34,103 nucleotides of DNA, taken from assembly GCA_013415565.1 (NCBI GenBank), contig JAAEET010000018.1, forward strand, positions 1 through 34,103, in the 5' to 3' direction. The position numbers were made by a program, and so were the translations under genes. Positions 24,341 through 32,966 of the stretch are shown here, piece by piece. The number at the start of each line of letters is the position of its first letter. Positions within the stretch are counted from its first letter, which is position 1. This DNA is from Methanomicrobiales archaeon. GTDB lineage: Archaea; Halobacteriota; Methanomicrobia; Methanomicrobiales; Methanospirillaceae. The notes under the pieces are model-generated. The model made no database searches and had not been told where the DNA came from. It saw nothing but the letters and a program-made list of their open reading frames with translations.

Positions 24341-24454
24341 ATGAATAGACCCGAATTGCCACGATCTGGATGGTTTAATGCCGGATTGCCCAGCGAGCAG
24401 AGTGATGACGGTTATGAATGGAATATCGAAAAAAAATTCTTCCGGCGTCATTGA
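24341..24454 (+). CDS. Candidate 37-residue protein or small RNA unit
   Basis: The frame starts with ATG exactly where transcription should begin from the TATA box at 24311-24320, and ends with TGA at 24452-24454. A perfect hairpin and T tract follow at 24477-24496. The product begins MNRPELPRSGWFNAG and ends EKKFFRRH; it is charged and has two Trp, no signal peptide and no known motif. Codon use is less GC-biased than in neighbouring genes, so the transcript could instead be a non-coding RNA of about 155 nt. The arrangement of promoter, frame and terminator is visible; the function is unknown. It converges on the flavodoxin gene. Confidence 0.42.
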   Translation: MNRPELPRSGWFNAGLPSEQSDDGYEWNIEKKFFRRH

Positions 24455-24476
24455 AATATCGGATTTGCATGAATCC

Positions 24477-24496
24477 CCGAATATGATTCGGTTTTT
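24477..24496 (+). terminator. Intrinsic-type terminator of the mini unit
   Basis: CCGAAT (24477-24482) pairs perfectly with ATTCGG (24486-24491) around a 3-nt loop, followed directly by TTTTT (24492-24496). Confidence 0.68.
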
Positions 24497-24529
24497 CGAT
24501 AGCTTTCAAATTCATACCGGAGAAAAAAA

Positions 24530-24967
24530 TTACCCGCCTGTCAGCCCCCTTGCAAATGCCCGGGCCTGCTCCAGATCCTGCTCGTCAGGATGCCCCTTGT
24601 TGGTAGCGATGAATCCCAGGAAGCCTGCCTGACCCGGGCACCGGAACTCGCCGACGATCCGGGCACCCTTCGCGATGAGGAGCTCTTTCATGGGCCGGTC
24701 ATACTTCTCATCGGGCCCACCAGCCGTGTGGAAGAGGAAGACATCTTTCTCCAGACGGGGAATCTTCTCGATCAGCTTGAACACGTGCCGGTGGTATTTG
24801 CCCCCGTAGATCCCCGATCCGATCCCGATCAGGTCAAAACCGGCAAGGTCCTCCGGCCTGGCATCTTCCGCTTTCTTCAGCGTCGCATTCAAAACCTCGG
24901 CCATCGCTTTCGCGACCTTCTCGGTATTCATCCGGTGGTAGGATTTGTAGATGATGAGGATGTTCAT
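24530..24967 (-). CDS. Flavodoxin-domain protein
   Basis: A 145-residue flavodoxin-like protein. The N-terminal strand and phosphate loop read NILIIYKSYHRMNTEKVAKAM, a variant of the usual T/S-x-T-G-x-T loop; the second strand is FDLIGIGSGIYGGKY, with the third in DVFLFHTAGG. It should bind FMN and carry electrons, or act as a flavodoxin/NADPH-quinone-type enzyme; the partner is unknown. A Cys in FRCPGQAG is typical of a subfamily of flavodoxins in anaerobes. The ATG at 24967 has no SD, and CTTTTAAG (24991-24998, minus strand) lies about 28 bp upstream. Seven T on the minus strand (24523-24529) follow the stop and may end transcription. Confidence 0.87.
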   Translation of the reverse strand: MNILIIYKSYHRMNTEKVAKAMAEVLNATLKKAEDARPEDLAGFDLIGIGSGIYGGKYHRHVFKLIEKIPRLEKDVFLFHTAGGPDEKYDRPMKELLIAKGARIVGEFRCPGQAGFLGFIATNKGHPDEQDLEQARAFARGLTGG

Positions 24968-25352
24968 GGTTGAAGCTGTTCCATGAAGGGCTTAAAAGTG
25001 ATTGTTGGTTTCCTGCCCGGTTCCCTCGGCCGGTGGCCGGGTACACCAGAAAAATATTCCCGGCAGGGGGGAACACCGCGGGAGAGATCCCGATGATCCC
25101 AATGTCCCGGATATTCATGATCGGCAAGCGGCACCCCGATCAATCCTGCGAGACTCGGGATTTTACCGACACTCATCGCCCTGACGCTGTGTCCCGGAAC
25201 GGTGTTGATTATCCGGCCAAGGAAAGGAACTCTCTGGCAGTCCGATGAGATAATTCCAGGATTTTCCAGCGACGAGGGTCCGCGTAAGGTTATCTTTTCG
25301 CAGAATGATTGTTCTTGCCTGCAATTTATTTCTTGCTGAAATATACTGGGAA
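24968..25352. other. Gap with flavodoxin promoter, no gene seen
   Basis: The TATA element of the flavodoxin gene lies at 24991-24998. I looked for small genes on both strands; the open frames have weak composition and no start signals, and none is supported. Confidence 0.5.
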
Positions 25353-25497
25353 AAATATATAATTAAGAAAAAACATGTCCTTGTATCCGGGGGATCGATA
25401 TGCTCATGCGGGGGTATCCGCATGAATGCGGGCAATCCGTTGCATTCTTCCATTTTTTTGCGAGAACCTGGCTGATGTGAGAAGCTCCCCCGAGGAG
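25353..25497 (+). promoter_or_regulatory. Promoter, long leader with hairpin, and SD of the PKD unit
   Basis: AAATATATAATT (25353-25364) is the TATA box, predicting a start near 25385 and a leader of about 120 nt. CATGCGG (25405-25411) pairs perfectly with CCGCATG (25418-25424) around a 6-nt loop. A 16-codon frame begins at the ATG 25374 and ends at 25424. GAGGAG (25492-25497) is the SD, 8 nt before the ATG at 25506. Confidence 0.55.
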
Positions 25498-25505
25498 AAG
25501 TGCGT

Positions 25506-27206
25506 ATGGGGGGAAAGCATAAAGACAAGAAGTATTCAGGCCGTTTTCCGGATCTGAAGGGCCGTAGTGATCCGGAGAGATCCGGCTGGGGTCTGATCTG
25601 GGGGATACTTGCCGCAGGTATTCTGGTTGGCCTGCTGGTGACTCCTGCGATGGCCGGGGACCCGATTGCCGACTTCACCATGAATCCATCATCCGGGTGG
25701 GGCCGGGCCCCGTTGACAGTGTATTTCACTGATACGTCATTGGGAAATAGGGATAGTTGGTGGTGGGACTTCGGAGATGGGGGCACCTCAACCCTTCAAA
25801 ACCCGGTCCACGAATATAAGTTCGCAGGAACCTACAGGGTAACCCTGACCATCACCTGGTATGTACTCCCCCCCATAACGAGCACAACGTACGATACCGT
25901 CATGGTGTATGATCCCACACTCTCGCTCTATCCATATTCCGGCAGGGCAGGCACACCGGTGACGGCAACTGGAAGATCGTTCAGTCTCTTGGGTGCCAAA
26001 ATCCCTTATACAACAATCTTGTTCAACGGCATCGCAGTCGCCAGTAACGTTCCGATGACCAGGAGCGGAAACTATGGCTCATTCACCACCACGTTCACCG
26101 TGCCTGCCGGGACCGCACCTGGAACCTACACGGTCCGGGCGATCGGACCGCTTGACACGGTGGACGAGACGTTTACGGTCACGAACCTTGCTCCCCGGGC
26201 GCGTATCGATGCCGACCCCCTCTCCGGCAGTACCCCGCTTACGGTCCATTTCAGCGGCATACGGTCCTCTGACGAGGACGGTTCTATCAGCTCGTATCAG
26301 TGGGACTTCGGGGACAAGGGATCGGCGACCGGGCCAACGGTGGATCACACCTACACCCGCTCCGGCGATTATCGCGCAAGGCTGACGGTCATCGACAACC
26401 AGGGGGCATCCGGGACCGCCGAGGTCACCATCAGCCTGGAGAACATTCCTCCCGTGGCCGAAGCCCGCGCCAGTCCCACGTCCGGCTCGGATCCCCTCCT
26501 TGTCAATTTTGACGGTTCACAATCTTACGACCCTGATGGCACCATCGTCTCATACTACTGGACGTTCGGGGACGGCTCTTGGGATCGGTCAGCAAACGCA
26601 CGCCACCAGTACCAAAGCCCGCGGTCGTACACAGCGGTCCTGACGGTAACCGACGATAAAGGACTGACGGGGAAGGATGAGGTCAGAATAACCGTCGGGA
26701 ACAAGGCTCCCGTTGCAGACATATCGGTCTCGCCCGAAAAAGGAAGTGCCCCTCTCACGGTTACTTTCGATGGCTCGCGGTCCTACGACCCGGACGACAC
26801 CGGTCTTGCATTTTCATGGGACTTCGGTGATGGAAGCAGCGGACGAGGCATGGTCGTGACCCATACCTACCGTGAGGTGGGCAGGTACCGGGTCCAGCTC
26901 AGCGTGACTGATCCCCACGAATCGACCGGCAGAGCATCAGAGACCGTTGAGGTGGTCCAGCCGTTCCCGTTGTGGGCCCCGGCGATTGGCGTAATAGGGG
27001 GCGTTATCGTCCTGAAACTCTATATCGACCGACCGAAAGTATACGGTCCGGGCCAGTCGATGCCGGAGGATTGCAGGTACCCGGAGCCGCATCCGGATTA
27101 CGATGTGCACTGCGGAGTGGAATGTAAAACGGGAAAAGACCAGGGATTACCCGATGTCTCGGTGGAAGTCAGGTCGGGGATCCTGGAGAAGGAGGAGAAA
27201 CGATGA
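25506..27206 (+). CDS. Surface protein with four PKD domains and a C-terminal membrane anchor
   Basis: This encodes 566 residues. The ATG at 25506 is preferred to a GTG at 25500 because of SD spacing. A basic N-terminus precedes a signal segment (GILAAGILVGLLVTPAMAG). PKD 1 (about 52-125, WWWDFGDGG) is followed by an IPT/Ig-like domain (about 130-225) and PKD 2-4 (about 230-482), each with the W-x-F-G-D-G-type core (YQWDFGDKG, YYWTFGDGS, FSWDFGDGS). A membrane helix (LWAPAIGVIGGVIVLKLYI, about 488-508) leaves a cytoplasmic tail of about 58 residues with three Cys/His-containing stretches. The role may be adhesion or surface sensing. The stop overlaps the next start (ATGA), so the two genes are translationally coupled. 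Confidence 0.85.
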   Translation: MGGKHKDKKYSGRFPDLKGRSDPERSGWGLIWGILAAGILVGLLVTPAMAGDPIADFTMNPSSGWGRAPLTVYFTDTSLGNRDSWWWDFGDGGTSTLQNPVHEYKFAGTYRVTLTITWYVLPPITSTTYDTVMVYDPTLSLYPYSGRAGTPVTATGRSFSLLGAKIPYTTILFNGIAVASNVPMTRSGNYGSFTTTFTVPAGTAPGTYTVRAIGPLDTVDETFTVTNLAPRARIDADPLSGSTPLTVHFSGIRSSDEDGSISSYQWDFGDKGSATGPTVDHTYTRSGDYRARLTVIDNQGASGTAEVTISLENIPPVAEARASPTSGSDPLLVNFDGSQSYDPDGTIVSYYWTFGDGSWDRSANARHQYQSPRSYTAVLTVTDDKGLTGKDEVRITVGNKAPVADISVSPEKGSAPLTVTFDGSRSYDPDDTGLAFSWDFGDGSSGRGMVVTHTYREVGRYRVQLSVTDPHESTGRASETVEVVQPFPLWAPAIGVIGGVIVLKLYIDRPKVYGPGQSMPEDCRYPEPHPDYDVHCGVECKTGKDQGLPDVSVEVRSGILEKEEKR

Positions 27207-27766
27207 AGTTTGAAGTTGAGTGTCCTGCTGGCATCGCAAAGGAGATCAATGAAGCGGTAGCCGTTCTGGCCGACAATAAGTACCGCGAAGACTTCCTGGA
27301 TGTCACCGAGTGGTTTATCAGGACCGGACTGGGGGATAAAGGGGCGAAGGAACAACTGATCAAAGAGCTCTCGGAAAAAGTCTCGAACGTGATCACCAAC
27401 GGACTGGTTCAGATCACCATCCAGGAACTTGAAGGAGAGACGGAGATCAAGTCGGAGATCGATACAAAGCTACCGGAGTTTAACCCGCACATCGATTTCG
27501 TACTGAAGTCAGGGCCTATCGAAGTAGCCACCCAGTCCTACTATTTCAGGGTCGCGTCCAGGGTCAAGGTGAAGGACCTTTCAGTGGTAGTGAAGAAGAA
27601 AGAGATCACCGGGATCAATTCCGGGAAACTTCAGACATTCATGACCCTTGATTTCTGCGGGCACGACCCGAAGAACCCGTCCCCGCTCACCCTCCTCGAC
27701 AACAAGATGATCACCGAGATCGACCTGACCCAGGTGGTGAAGTTCAAGCGGCCGAAAGCGTCCTGA
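27203..27766 (+). CDS. Cytoplasmic protein coupled to the PKD surface protein
   Basis: A 187-residue soluble protein with no signal peptide or membrane helix. It opens with helices (AGIAKEINEAVAVLADNKYRED), then alternates charged helices and strands (PIEVATQSYYFRVASRVKVKDLSVVVKKKE). I do not recognise the family. The ATG overlaps the stop of the upstream gene by four bases (ATGA), which indicates translational coupling. Since the upstream protein has a cytoplasmic tail, physical association with that tail is an attractive but untested idea. Confidence 0.68.
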   Translation: MKFEVECPAGIAKEINEAVAVLADNKYREDFLDVTEWFIRTGLGDKGAKEQLIKELSEKVSNVITNGLVQITIQELEGETEIKSEIDTKLPEFNPHIDFVLKSGPIEVATQSYYFRVASRVKVKDLSVVVKKKEITGINSGKLQTFMTLDFCGHDPKNPSPLTLLDNKMITEIDLTQVVKFKRPKAS

Positions 27767-28084
27767 AGGGCCGAACCGGTTCCTCTGAAGTTCATGCTTC
27801 GGTGGAGCTGCTGGAGACTCTGAAAATCTGCAGAATCCAGTCAACGCGATGCTTACCGCAGGCGGATGCATCCAGCCCGCAAAGGGTTTTTCCAGTCGAA
27901 GAGTAGAGGGTGGACCGGCAACCAGCATGGAACCCGGATCCCGTCCGCCACGACGATTGTAAACCCGGGTTATGCTTCGGATCTTTTTCGAGGACCGGGT
28001 CTCAAAAAAAACCGATGTTATTTACGCACAGGGAAAGATATCCTCGGAGCACAGCTTATTGGACCGGGAGCCCATACCCTCCTC
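27767..28084. other. Gap before the lipoprotein gene, no gene seen
   Basis: Contains GAACCGGTTC, a 10-bp palindrome just after the upstream stop, and A/T runs near 27889 and 28003. The frame open into the lipoprotein gene from 27866 lacks coding character before 28085. Confidence 0.5.
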
Positions 28085-29416
28085 ATGAAGATCCAGCTGT
28101 CCTCCGGCACCATTCTGGCGACGCTTTTCTGTCTCCTGATGGTAGTTTCCGCCGGATGCATCGGGGCTGACTATGTCGCGAACCGGGATGTCGTCGTGAT
28201 CCGGCTCAATCCGGACGGGACTGCTGCCTGGTCCGGCGTCGTCGATACCGGGCACGACGATTCGGCACTCGATTTGATCGAGACCCCGGACGGCGGGCTG
28301 CTGATTGCCGGAGGGAGAACGAGCGAACGGATCGGTCCTCCTTCCCCCCGCCTGATCCGGCTTTCTCCCGGTGGAACGATACTCTGGGACCGGGTCCTTG
28401 AAGATGGACCGGGCGAACTTACCGCCGTGACAATGACTCATGACGGGGATTATGCCGCAGTCTCGTTAGACGGCAGGATCTGGCGGCTTGATCCCGACGG
28501 GAATATCAGGTGGAGCCTGAGTTCCGGCCTGGAGCAGGTCTGGTCGGTTATCGCCACCGCCGATGCAGGTTTTGTCGTGGCCGGTGAAGCGACCGGGCGT
28601 ATCCCGGTTGACACGGTCGTCGTGTACAATCCGGATGGTACGGTCTCTTCACGCCCGCCGGCGGCAAACGAGACGGTGGTGACTCCGGGATGCAGCGAGA
28701 CATCGCTGCCGGCCGGTCCGGACAGGACCGTCATGGTCACCCAGTGCACGGCACCCATGAAAATCGTCAGCCAGGGAGCGGTGATGAAACTCGGGGGTGA
28801 CGGGGATATCATCTGGAAGAGATCCTTTGGGACAGAAGGTCTTACATCGGCGTGGTCGGTATTTGAAAATCCGGCCGGTGGAGAATACCTTGTGGCCGGT
28901 TTCTCGGAACACCCGGTGGACGAGGTGAACTATACCACGTACCTTTCGGCCGTGCGGCTTGACACCAACGGGAATCCGGTCCAGGTTTCCTGGATCGATC
29001 AGACCGGGTATTACAAGCCTCCGGTGCTGCGAACCATTCCCGACGGTTATGAGCTGCTGTATGTCCATACAAGTCTGGTGGACGGTGCTTTCTCCAACAA
29101 ACCTGCCGTTGTACGCATCAGCCGCGATGGATCGGTGAGTGTACCCGAAATCATCGATGCCGGTGTCATCATCACCCGGACCGGTGATGGCGGGTACTTC
29201 TTTGCGGGTTTTCCCCCTATTACCAGAAATCAGGGGTATGGTGAAGCAGTCTTCGGGCGGGCCGATCGCTTTTCCCTCCATGCGATCAAGCTGGATCCGG
29301 ACGGCACCCGGACCTGGGACCGCGAGATCCAGGGCATTCCTATCAATTCCGTGAAAAAGGTCATCCAGACCTCGGACGGGGGGTATGTTATCCTGGCCAT
29401 GAGGGAGAACTACTGA
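28085..29416 (+). CDS. Beta-propeller-like lipoprotein
   Basis: This encodes 443 residues. The ATG at 28085 starts a lipoprotein signal peptide with the lipobox VSAGC (Cys at about residue 23). The mature protein carries repeated units of the form LNPDGTAAWSG, LSPGGTILWDR, LDPDGNIRWSL and LDPDGTRTWDR, alternating with DGGLLIAGG- and DGGYVILA-type strands. This is the pattern of delta-60/PQQ-like propellers of roughly seven or eight blades. It probably sits on the outer face of the membrane; a ligand is not predictable. No strong SD is seen. Seven T (29423-29429) follow the stop. Confidence 0.8.
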   Translation: MKIQLSSGTILATLFCLLMVVSAGCIGADYVANRDVVVIRLNPDGTAAWSGVVDTGHDDSALDLIETPDGGLLIAGGRTSERIGPPSPRLIRLSPGGTILWDRVLEDGPGELTAVTMTHDGDYAAVSLDGRIWRLDPDGNIRWSLSSGLEQVWSVIATADAGFVVAGEATGRIPVDTVVVYNPDGTVSSRPPAANETVVTPGCSETSLPAGPDRTVMVTQCTAPMKIVSQGAVMKLGGDGDIIWKRSFGTEGLTSAWSVFENPAGGEYLVAGFSEHPVDEVNYTTYLSAVRLDTNGNPVQVSWIDQTGYYKPPVLRTIPDGYELLYVHTSLVDGAFSNKPAVVRISRDGSVSVPEIIDAGVIITRTGDGGYFFAGFPPITRNQGYGEAVFGRADRFSLHAIKLDPDGTRTWDREIQGIPINSVKKVIQTSDGGYVILAMRENY

Positions 29417-29422
29417 AGACCC

Positions 29423-29429
29423 TTTTTTT
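29423..29429 (+). terminator. T-tract terminator after the lipoprotein gene
   Basis: Seven consecutive T begin 7 nt after the TGA at 29414-29416, without a clear stem. Confidence 0.45.
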
Positions 29430-29796
29430 CGCCTGGGCGGGCGGATTGGCGGAAGAGACGGAGTGAACCGAGATGTCTGCAGACTCGAAGTAAGAAAAGC
29501 CCATTCTGTGAATAGTATGATATTTAAATGGCAGCCTCAATGCTTCGCAATCTTTTTTATACACTCCCTGCATTAGGCACACGTACGGAAGTCATTTCAA
29601 AGAGGTCGGGATTCCCCAAGAATCAAATACGACCGGGTGATCAGAACATACATCGAGAATAAAAATCGGCTTCCGACTCACCGCAGGAACCACCAGATAC
29701 GGGAATTGTGACCTTAACATTCATTGATCATCGGGTATTCTCTATCAGCCAGATGGTGCTCAAAGAGAAGAAACCGATTGAGAGGTGGAAAAGTGG
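29430..29796. other. Upstream region of the papain-like protease gene
   Basis: TATA-like elements appear at about 29518-29529 (usable on either strand) and 29551-29560 (TTTTTTATAC). GAGGTGG at 29782-29788 is the SD for the ATG at 29797. A 30-codon frame from a GTG near 29708 overlaps that ATG by its stop codon but has no SD; I do not call it. Nothing else is supported. Confidence 0.45.
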
Positions 29797-32001
29797 ATGA
29801 AGAAAAGGTACGTGCCTGGTATCTCACAACAACTGCTCTTATGTTTACTCATCGGTAGTGTAATTTTCGTGCCGTGCGTATTCGCTGCGGACAATGGAGG
29901 GGCTATTCTTCAGACTCAGGAAAAGAGCCTGGAGGAAGTACAGGAATACATTAAAAATGAGGGGCTGCACTGGACCGCTGCAGAGACCTCCCTGTCCGGA
30001 CTTTCCCCCGAAGAACGCCTGAATAGATCAGGTGGCCAGTTCATCGACCCTGACAAGATACCAATGGCTGCCGAAATTTACAAAGAAACCGCTCTTCTGG
30101 ATATCGACGATCCGCTCCCTACCTCGTTCGACTGGCGGGCTAACGGGGGGAATTACGGAACCCCGGTCAAAGACCAGGGAGCATGCGGAAGCTGCTGGGC
30201 GTTTGCCTCGGCTGGTGCTCTTGAATCAAAAGTCAAAATAACAAAAGGAGATGCTGCCTATCCTGTCGATCTGTCTGAACAGCAGATCAAATGCTTTGGA
30301 CTTGGCTTTTGCAGGAAATGGAATCTCTATGATACCTTTGAATTCCTGAAAAGTACCGGAACGCCCTATGAAGCGTGTTTTCCCTACGTTGACTGGGCGG
30401 CAGTTGGAGATCCCGAATGCGATTCTGCCAGGTGCTCCTGCTGGGACAAGGCGAGTCTCACCACGGTGACGGATTATTCTTTCAGGACCCTTCGGGAGGG
30501 GTATCCCGCTTCGATTTCCAGAGAGGAGCTGAAAGCAGCAATCATGGAAAACGGGCCCGTTGCGGTTAGCATGAAGGTATATGATGACTTCATGAGGTTC
30601 TATGCTGGTGGCGTCTACCAGCATACCGTGAATTCGACCTTCGAATCGGGCCATTTTGTGGTACTCCTCGGCTGGGATGATGCCGACCAGGCCTGGATCT
30701 GCAAGAACAGCTGGGGTACCGGCTGGGGTGAGGACAGCTACGGGTTGTCCGGCGAGCAGGGCTATTTCCGGATAGCGTATGCAGAACCGGCAGATGATTT
30801 TGCAGGTAATATCATCATTATCAATACCATCTCGGGACCGGCGGATAATATCGCTCCCGGTGCGAGTGCATGCGGACCGTATTCCGGCTATGTGATGGAT
30901 CCTGTCTCCCTATTCAGTATAGGAGCCGAAACCGCTGATGACTGTATAATCTCCATGGCCTGGGACCTGGACGAGGACAGCATGTATGAGACGGATACAT
31001 CGGGAGGCATGCTCACCCATACATGGTTTGATCCGTTCTTTGGCGAGATTGCGCTCCGGGTCATGGACAGCTTCGGTGCAACGAGTATCGATACCGCAGC
31101 GGTCACCATCTCCGGCAGAGCCCCGACAGTCGATGCGGGTCCCAATACCCAGCTCAACGAGGGTGATCTCTTCAGCAGGTCCGGATCATTTTCCGATCCT
31201 GATGGGGATTCCTGGACGGCCACGGTCGACTACGGTGATGGCACCGGGGTTCAGCCTCTCCCTCTCTCCGGGACGACGTTCTCACTGAGCACTACCTATG
31301 GCGACAATGGCATGTTCACCATAACCGTGAATGTTACCGATACCGATGGTGGCACGGGCACGGATACCGTCCATCTGACCGTGAACAACATCCCCCCCGC
31401 GGGGATACAGGGGTTCATGGACCAGCCGAACCCGGAGCATATCCTTCCCGGTGACCACCTCACCTTCAATGCTACCTTTACCGATCCCGGCTGGCTGGAT
31501 ACCCACACCGCTCTCTGGACATTCGGTGACGGCGTGAATGCCACTGGAACGCTCATCGAAGAGAACACCGCACCGGATGCAACCGGAATCGTTACCGTTT
31601 CCCACATCTATAGTGCGCCGGGTGACTATCCGGTAACCGTGACGGTAACGGACGATGACGGCGGTGCGATGACATTCTCCGCGTGGACCGTCCATGTTGC
31701 GGGTGTGGAAGAAGCAATACACGACCTTGCCGATTACATCCGGGAGCTTCCTCCCGGAGCGTTCAGGGGCGCAGAAGAGCAGCGGAAGAGAGCATTTTCC
31801 AACATGTTTTCTGCGATGGACACTATGATTGCACATGAAGACTGGACCGGATTCATCAATTCGCTCGAGCATAATGTCCGAAGAAAAGCAGACGGCCTGG
31901 TCGACGGAACATCCGGTGATGACTGGATCGCGACATATGATGCACAGGATTACATCTGCATGAATATCGATGAAATAGTAGAATATGTGGGGTCCTCATA
32001 A
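29797..32001 (+). CDS. Secreted papain-family (C1A) cysteine protease with PKD-like modules
   Basis: This encodes 734 residues. The ATG at 29797 is preferred to a GTG at 29785, because GAGGTGG lies 8 nt upstream. A signal peptide (residues about 8-31) is followed by a propeptide (about 32-105). The catalytic domain (about 108-340) has the oxyanion Gln and nucleophile Cys133 (DQGACGSCWAF), His286 (SGHFVVLLGW) and Asn304 (CKNSWGTGWGE), so all active-site residues are present. Three PKD-like beta modules follow (about 345-640; YGDGTG and WTFGDG are visible). A C-terminal helical domain of about 95 residues resembles FIMAH-type domains. It should degrade external protein, tethered or secreted; there is no membrane anchor. 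The gene is single, ending in a terminator. Confidence 0.9.
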   Translation: MKKRYVPGISQQLLLCLLIGSVIFVPCVFAADNGGAILQTQEKSLEEVQEYIKNEGLHWTAAETSLSGLSPEERLNRSGGQFIDPDKIPMAAEIYKETALLDIDDPLPTSFDWRANGGNYGTPVKDQGACGSCWAFASAGALESKVKITKGDAAYPVDLSEQQIKCFGLGFCRKWNLYDTFEFLKSTGTPYEACFPYVDWAAVGDPECDSARCSCWDKASLTTVTDYSFRTLREGYPASISREELKAAIMENGPVAVSMKVYDDFMRFYAGGVYQHTVNSTFESGHFVVLLGWDDADQAWICKNSWGTGWGEDSYGLSGEQGYFRIAYAEPADDFAGNIIIINTISGPADNIAPGASACGPYSGYVMDPVSLFSIGAETADDCIISMAWDLDEDSMYETDTSGGMLTHTWFDPFFGEIALRVMDSFGATSIDTAAVTISGRAPTVDAGPNTQLNEGDLFSRSGSFSDPDGDSWTATVDYGDGTGVQPLPLSGTTFSLSTTYGDNGMFTITVNVTDTDGGTGTDTVHLTVNNIPPAGIQGFMDQPNPEHILPGDHLTFNATFTDPGWLDTHTALWTFGDGVNATGTLIEENTAPDATGIVTVSHIYSAPGDYPVTVTVTDDDGGAMTFSAWTVHVAGVEEAIHDLADYIRELPPGAFRGAEEQRKRAFSNMFSAMDTMIAHEDWTGFINSLEHNVRRKADGLVDGTSGDDWIATYDAQDYICMNIDEIVEYVGSS

Positions 32002-32015
32002 GAGGCTATTTTTTT
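31994..32015 (+). terminator. Hairpin and T tract across the protease stop codon
   Basis: CCTC (31994-31997) and GAGG (32002-32005) form a short stem that spans the stop codon, and seven T (32009-32015) follow. Confidence 0.5.
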
Positions 32016-32162
32016 CTCTAACACGTTATCGGGGATTTCTGTCTGATCCGGGGATCCTCACCAGCACACTTCCACCAATTGCGGGTCTGGCTGGTTGTGG
32101 AAAATCCGGCCGTTTGATAACCGTGGGATATCGCCGTTCTTCCCTCACCATGCACCCTGGAT

Positions 32163-32801
32163 CTATAACGTTGGAATCCGCCGCGTGAGTTCGTTCCAGT
32201 CGCTGCCGATAGCCTTCTTGATAATCTCCTTGACCCTGGCAAAGGCCGGCGGCGGCAGCACCATCTGCCAGATCCGGGTAATGTTTTCACGGTCCTGGTG
32301 CCCGATTAATGGCATCATCCACATCACCACGTCCGGGAACCGTTCCTGGGGGATATGGGCCGACATCTTCCCCATCACCATTCCCTGCTCGGGGAGGGGG
32401 ATTCGTTCCCTGAAAATCCGGTAGAGATGAGCATCTTCCTTGTCCAGGTGCATGGCAAGATGAAAGCGGGACGCGGCGGTTGCCCGGGCAATTCGCAGGG
32501 GATCGTGTGCAGCATACGAATCACTCAACTCCGCGAATGCCACGTCAAGGCCCCGGTGATCCTTCTCATACGCTTCGGCGACCAGCGGGGCAACCTTCTC
32601 GATCGCGGGAAAGATCGCCATTTCCTCTCCCTTCGCATGCCAGTCCAGCACCTCGTTCAGGAACCGGAACCGCTCGATTGTGGCGGTCAGGCCTTCTCTT
32701 CCCCGTGCAGCTTCCAACGCTGCGGCATCGATCTGTTCCATGTCACGCCGGAATGCATTATGAGCCGCCAGTATACCGTCAACGGGTTCTACCATAAGCA
32801 T
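32163..32801 (-). CDS. Hemerythrin-like HHE-domain protein
   Basis: A 212-residue, all-helical protein. Possible di-iron ligands are spread in the expected order: His in LAAHNAF, His and Glu in DWHAKGEEMAIFP, His in EKDHRGLD, and His and Glu/Asp in FHLAMHLDKEDAHLY. A second, weaker helical part follows (about 130-212) with MSAH and IGHQDREN. Such proteins bind O2, NO or protect against oxidative damage. The start is uncertain: ATG codons at 32801 and 32795 both lie about 25 bp after a TATA-like TATTTTAAC (about 32817-32826); a longer frame to 32915 lacks support. It is divergent from the MBL-fold gene and near the superoxide dismutase gene. Confidence 0.8.
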   Translation of the reverse strand: MLMVEPVDGILAAHNAFRRDMEQIDAAALEAARGREGLTATIERFRFLNEVLDWHAKGEEMAIFPAIEKVAPLVAEAYEKDHRGLDVAFAELSDSYAAHDPLRIARATAASRFHLAMHLDKEDAHLYRIFRERIPLPEQGMVMGKMSAHIPQERFPDVVMWMMPLIGHQDRENITRIWQMVLPPPAFARVKEIIKKAIGSDWNELTRRIPTL

Positions 32802-32966
32802 CCATTCAGTGGTCGGGTTAAAATAGTACTCGCTCCCATCGGTGCCAGAGCTGTTCGGTGAAACATTCTGAGAAATCCATCCTGTCCGAGCACCAGTGAG
32901 GAGAAAGGATATCAAAGATCATTGCTACTACTCGTATCGTTGGACTCCATTCGCAGGTGAGAACAC

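Noticed and set aside
24075-24362. 95-codon minus-strand frame in the AT-rich gap
   Set aside because: No start signal, mixed composition, and it crosses the inverted repeat and the promoter of the mini unit.
25163-25786. 207-codon minus-strand frame crossing the PKD promoter
   Set aside because: It overlaps the coding start, SD and TATA box of a well-supported gene and lacks a domain.
29388-29500. Short minus-strand frame below a TATA-like element
   Set aside because: It overlaps the 3' end of the lipoprotein gene and has Ser/Pro-rich shadow-like composition.
29708-29799. 30-codon frame whose stop overlaps the protease ATG
   Set aside because: GTG start without SD and no recognisable product; the overlap may be chance.
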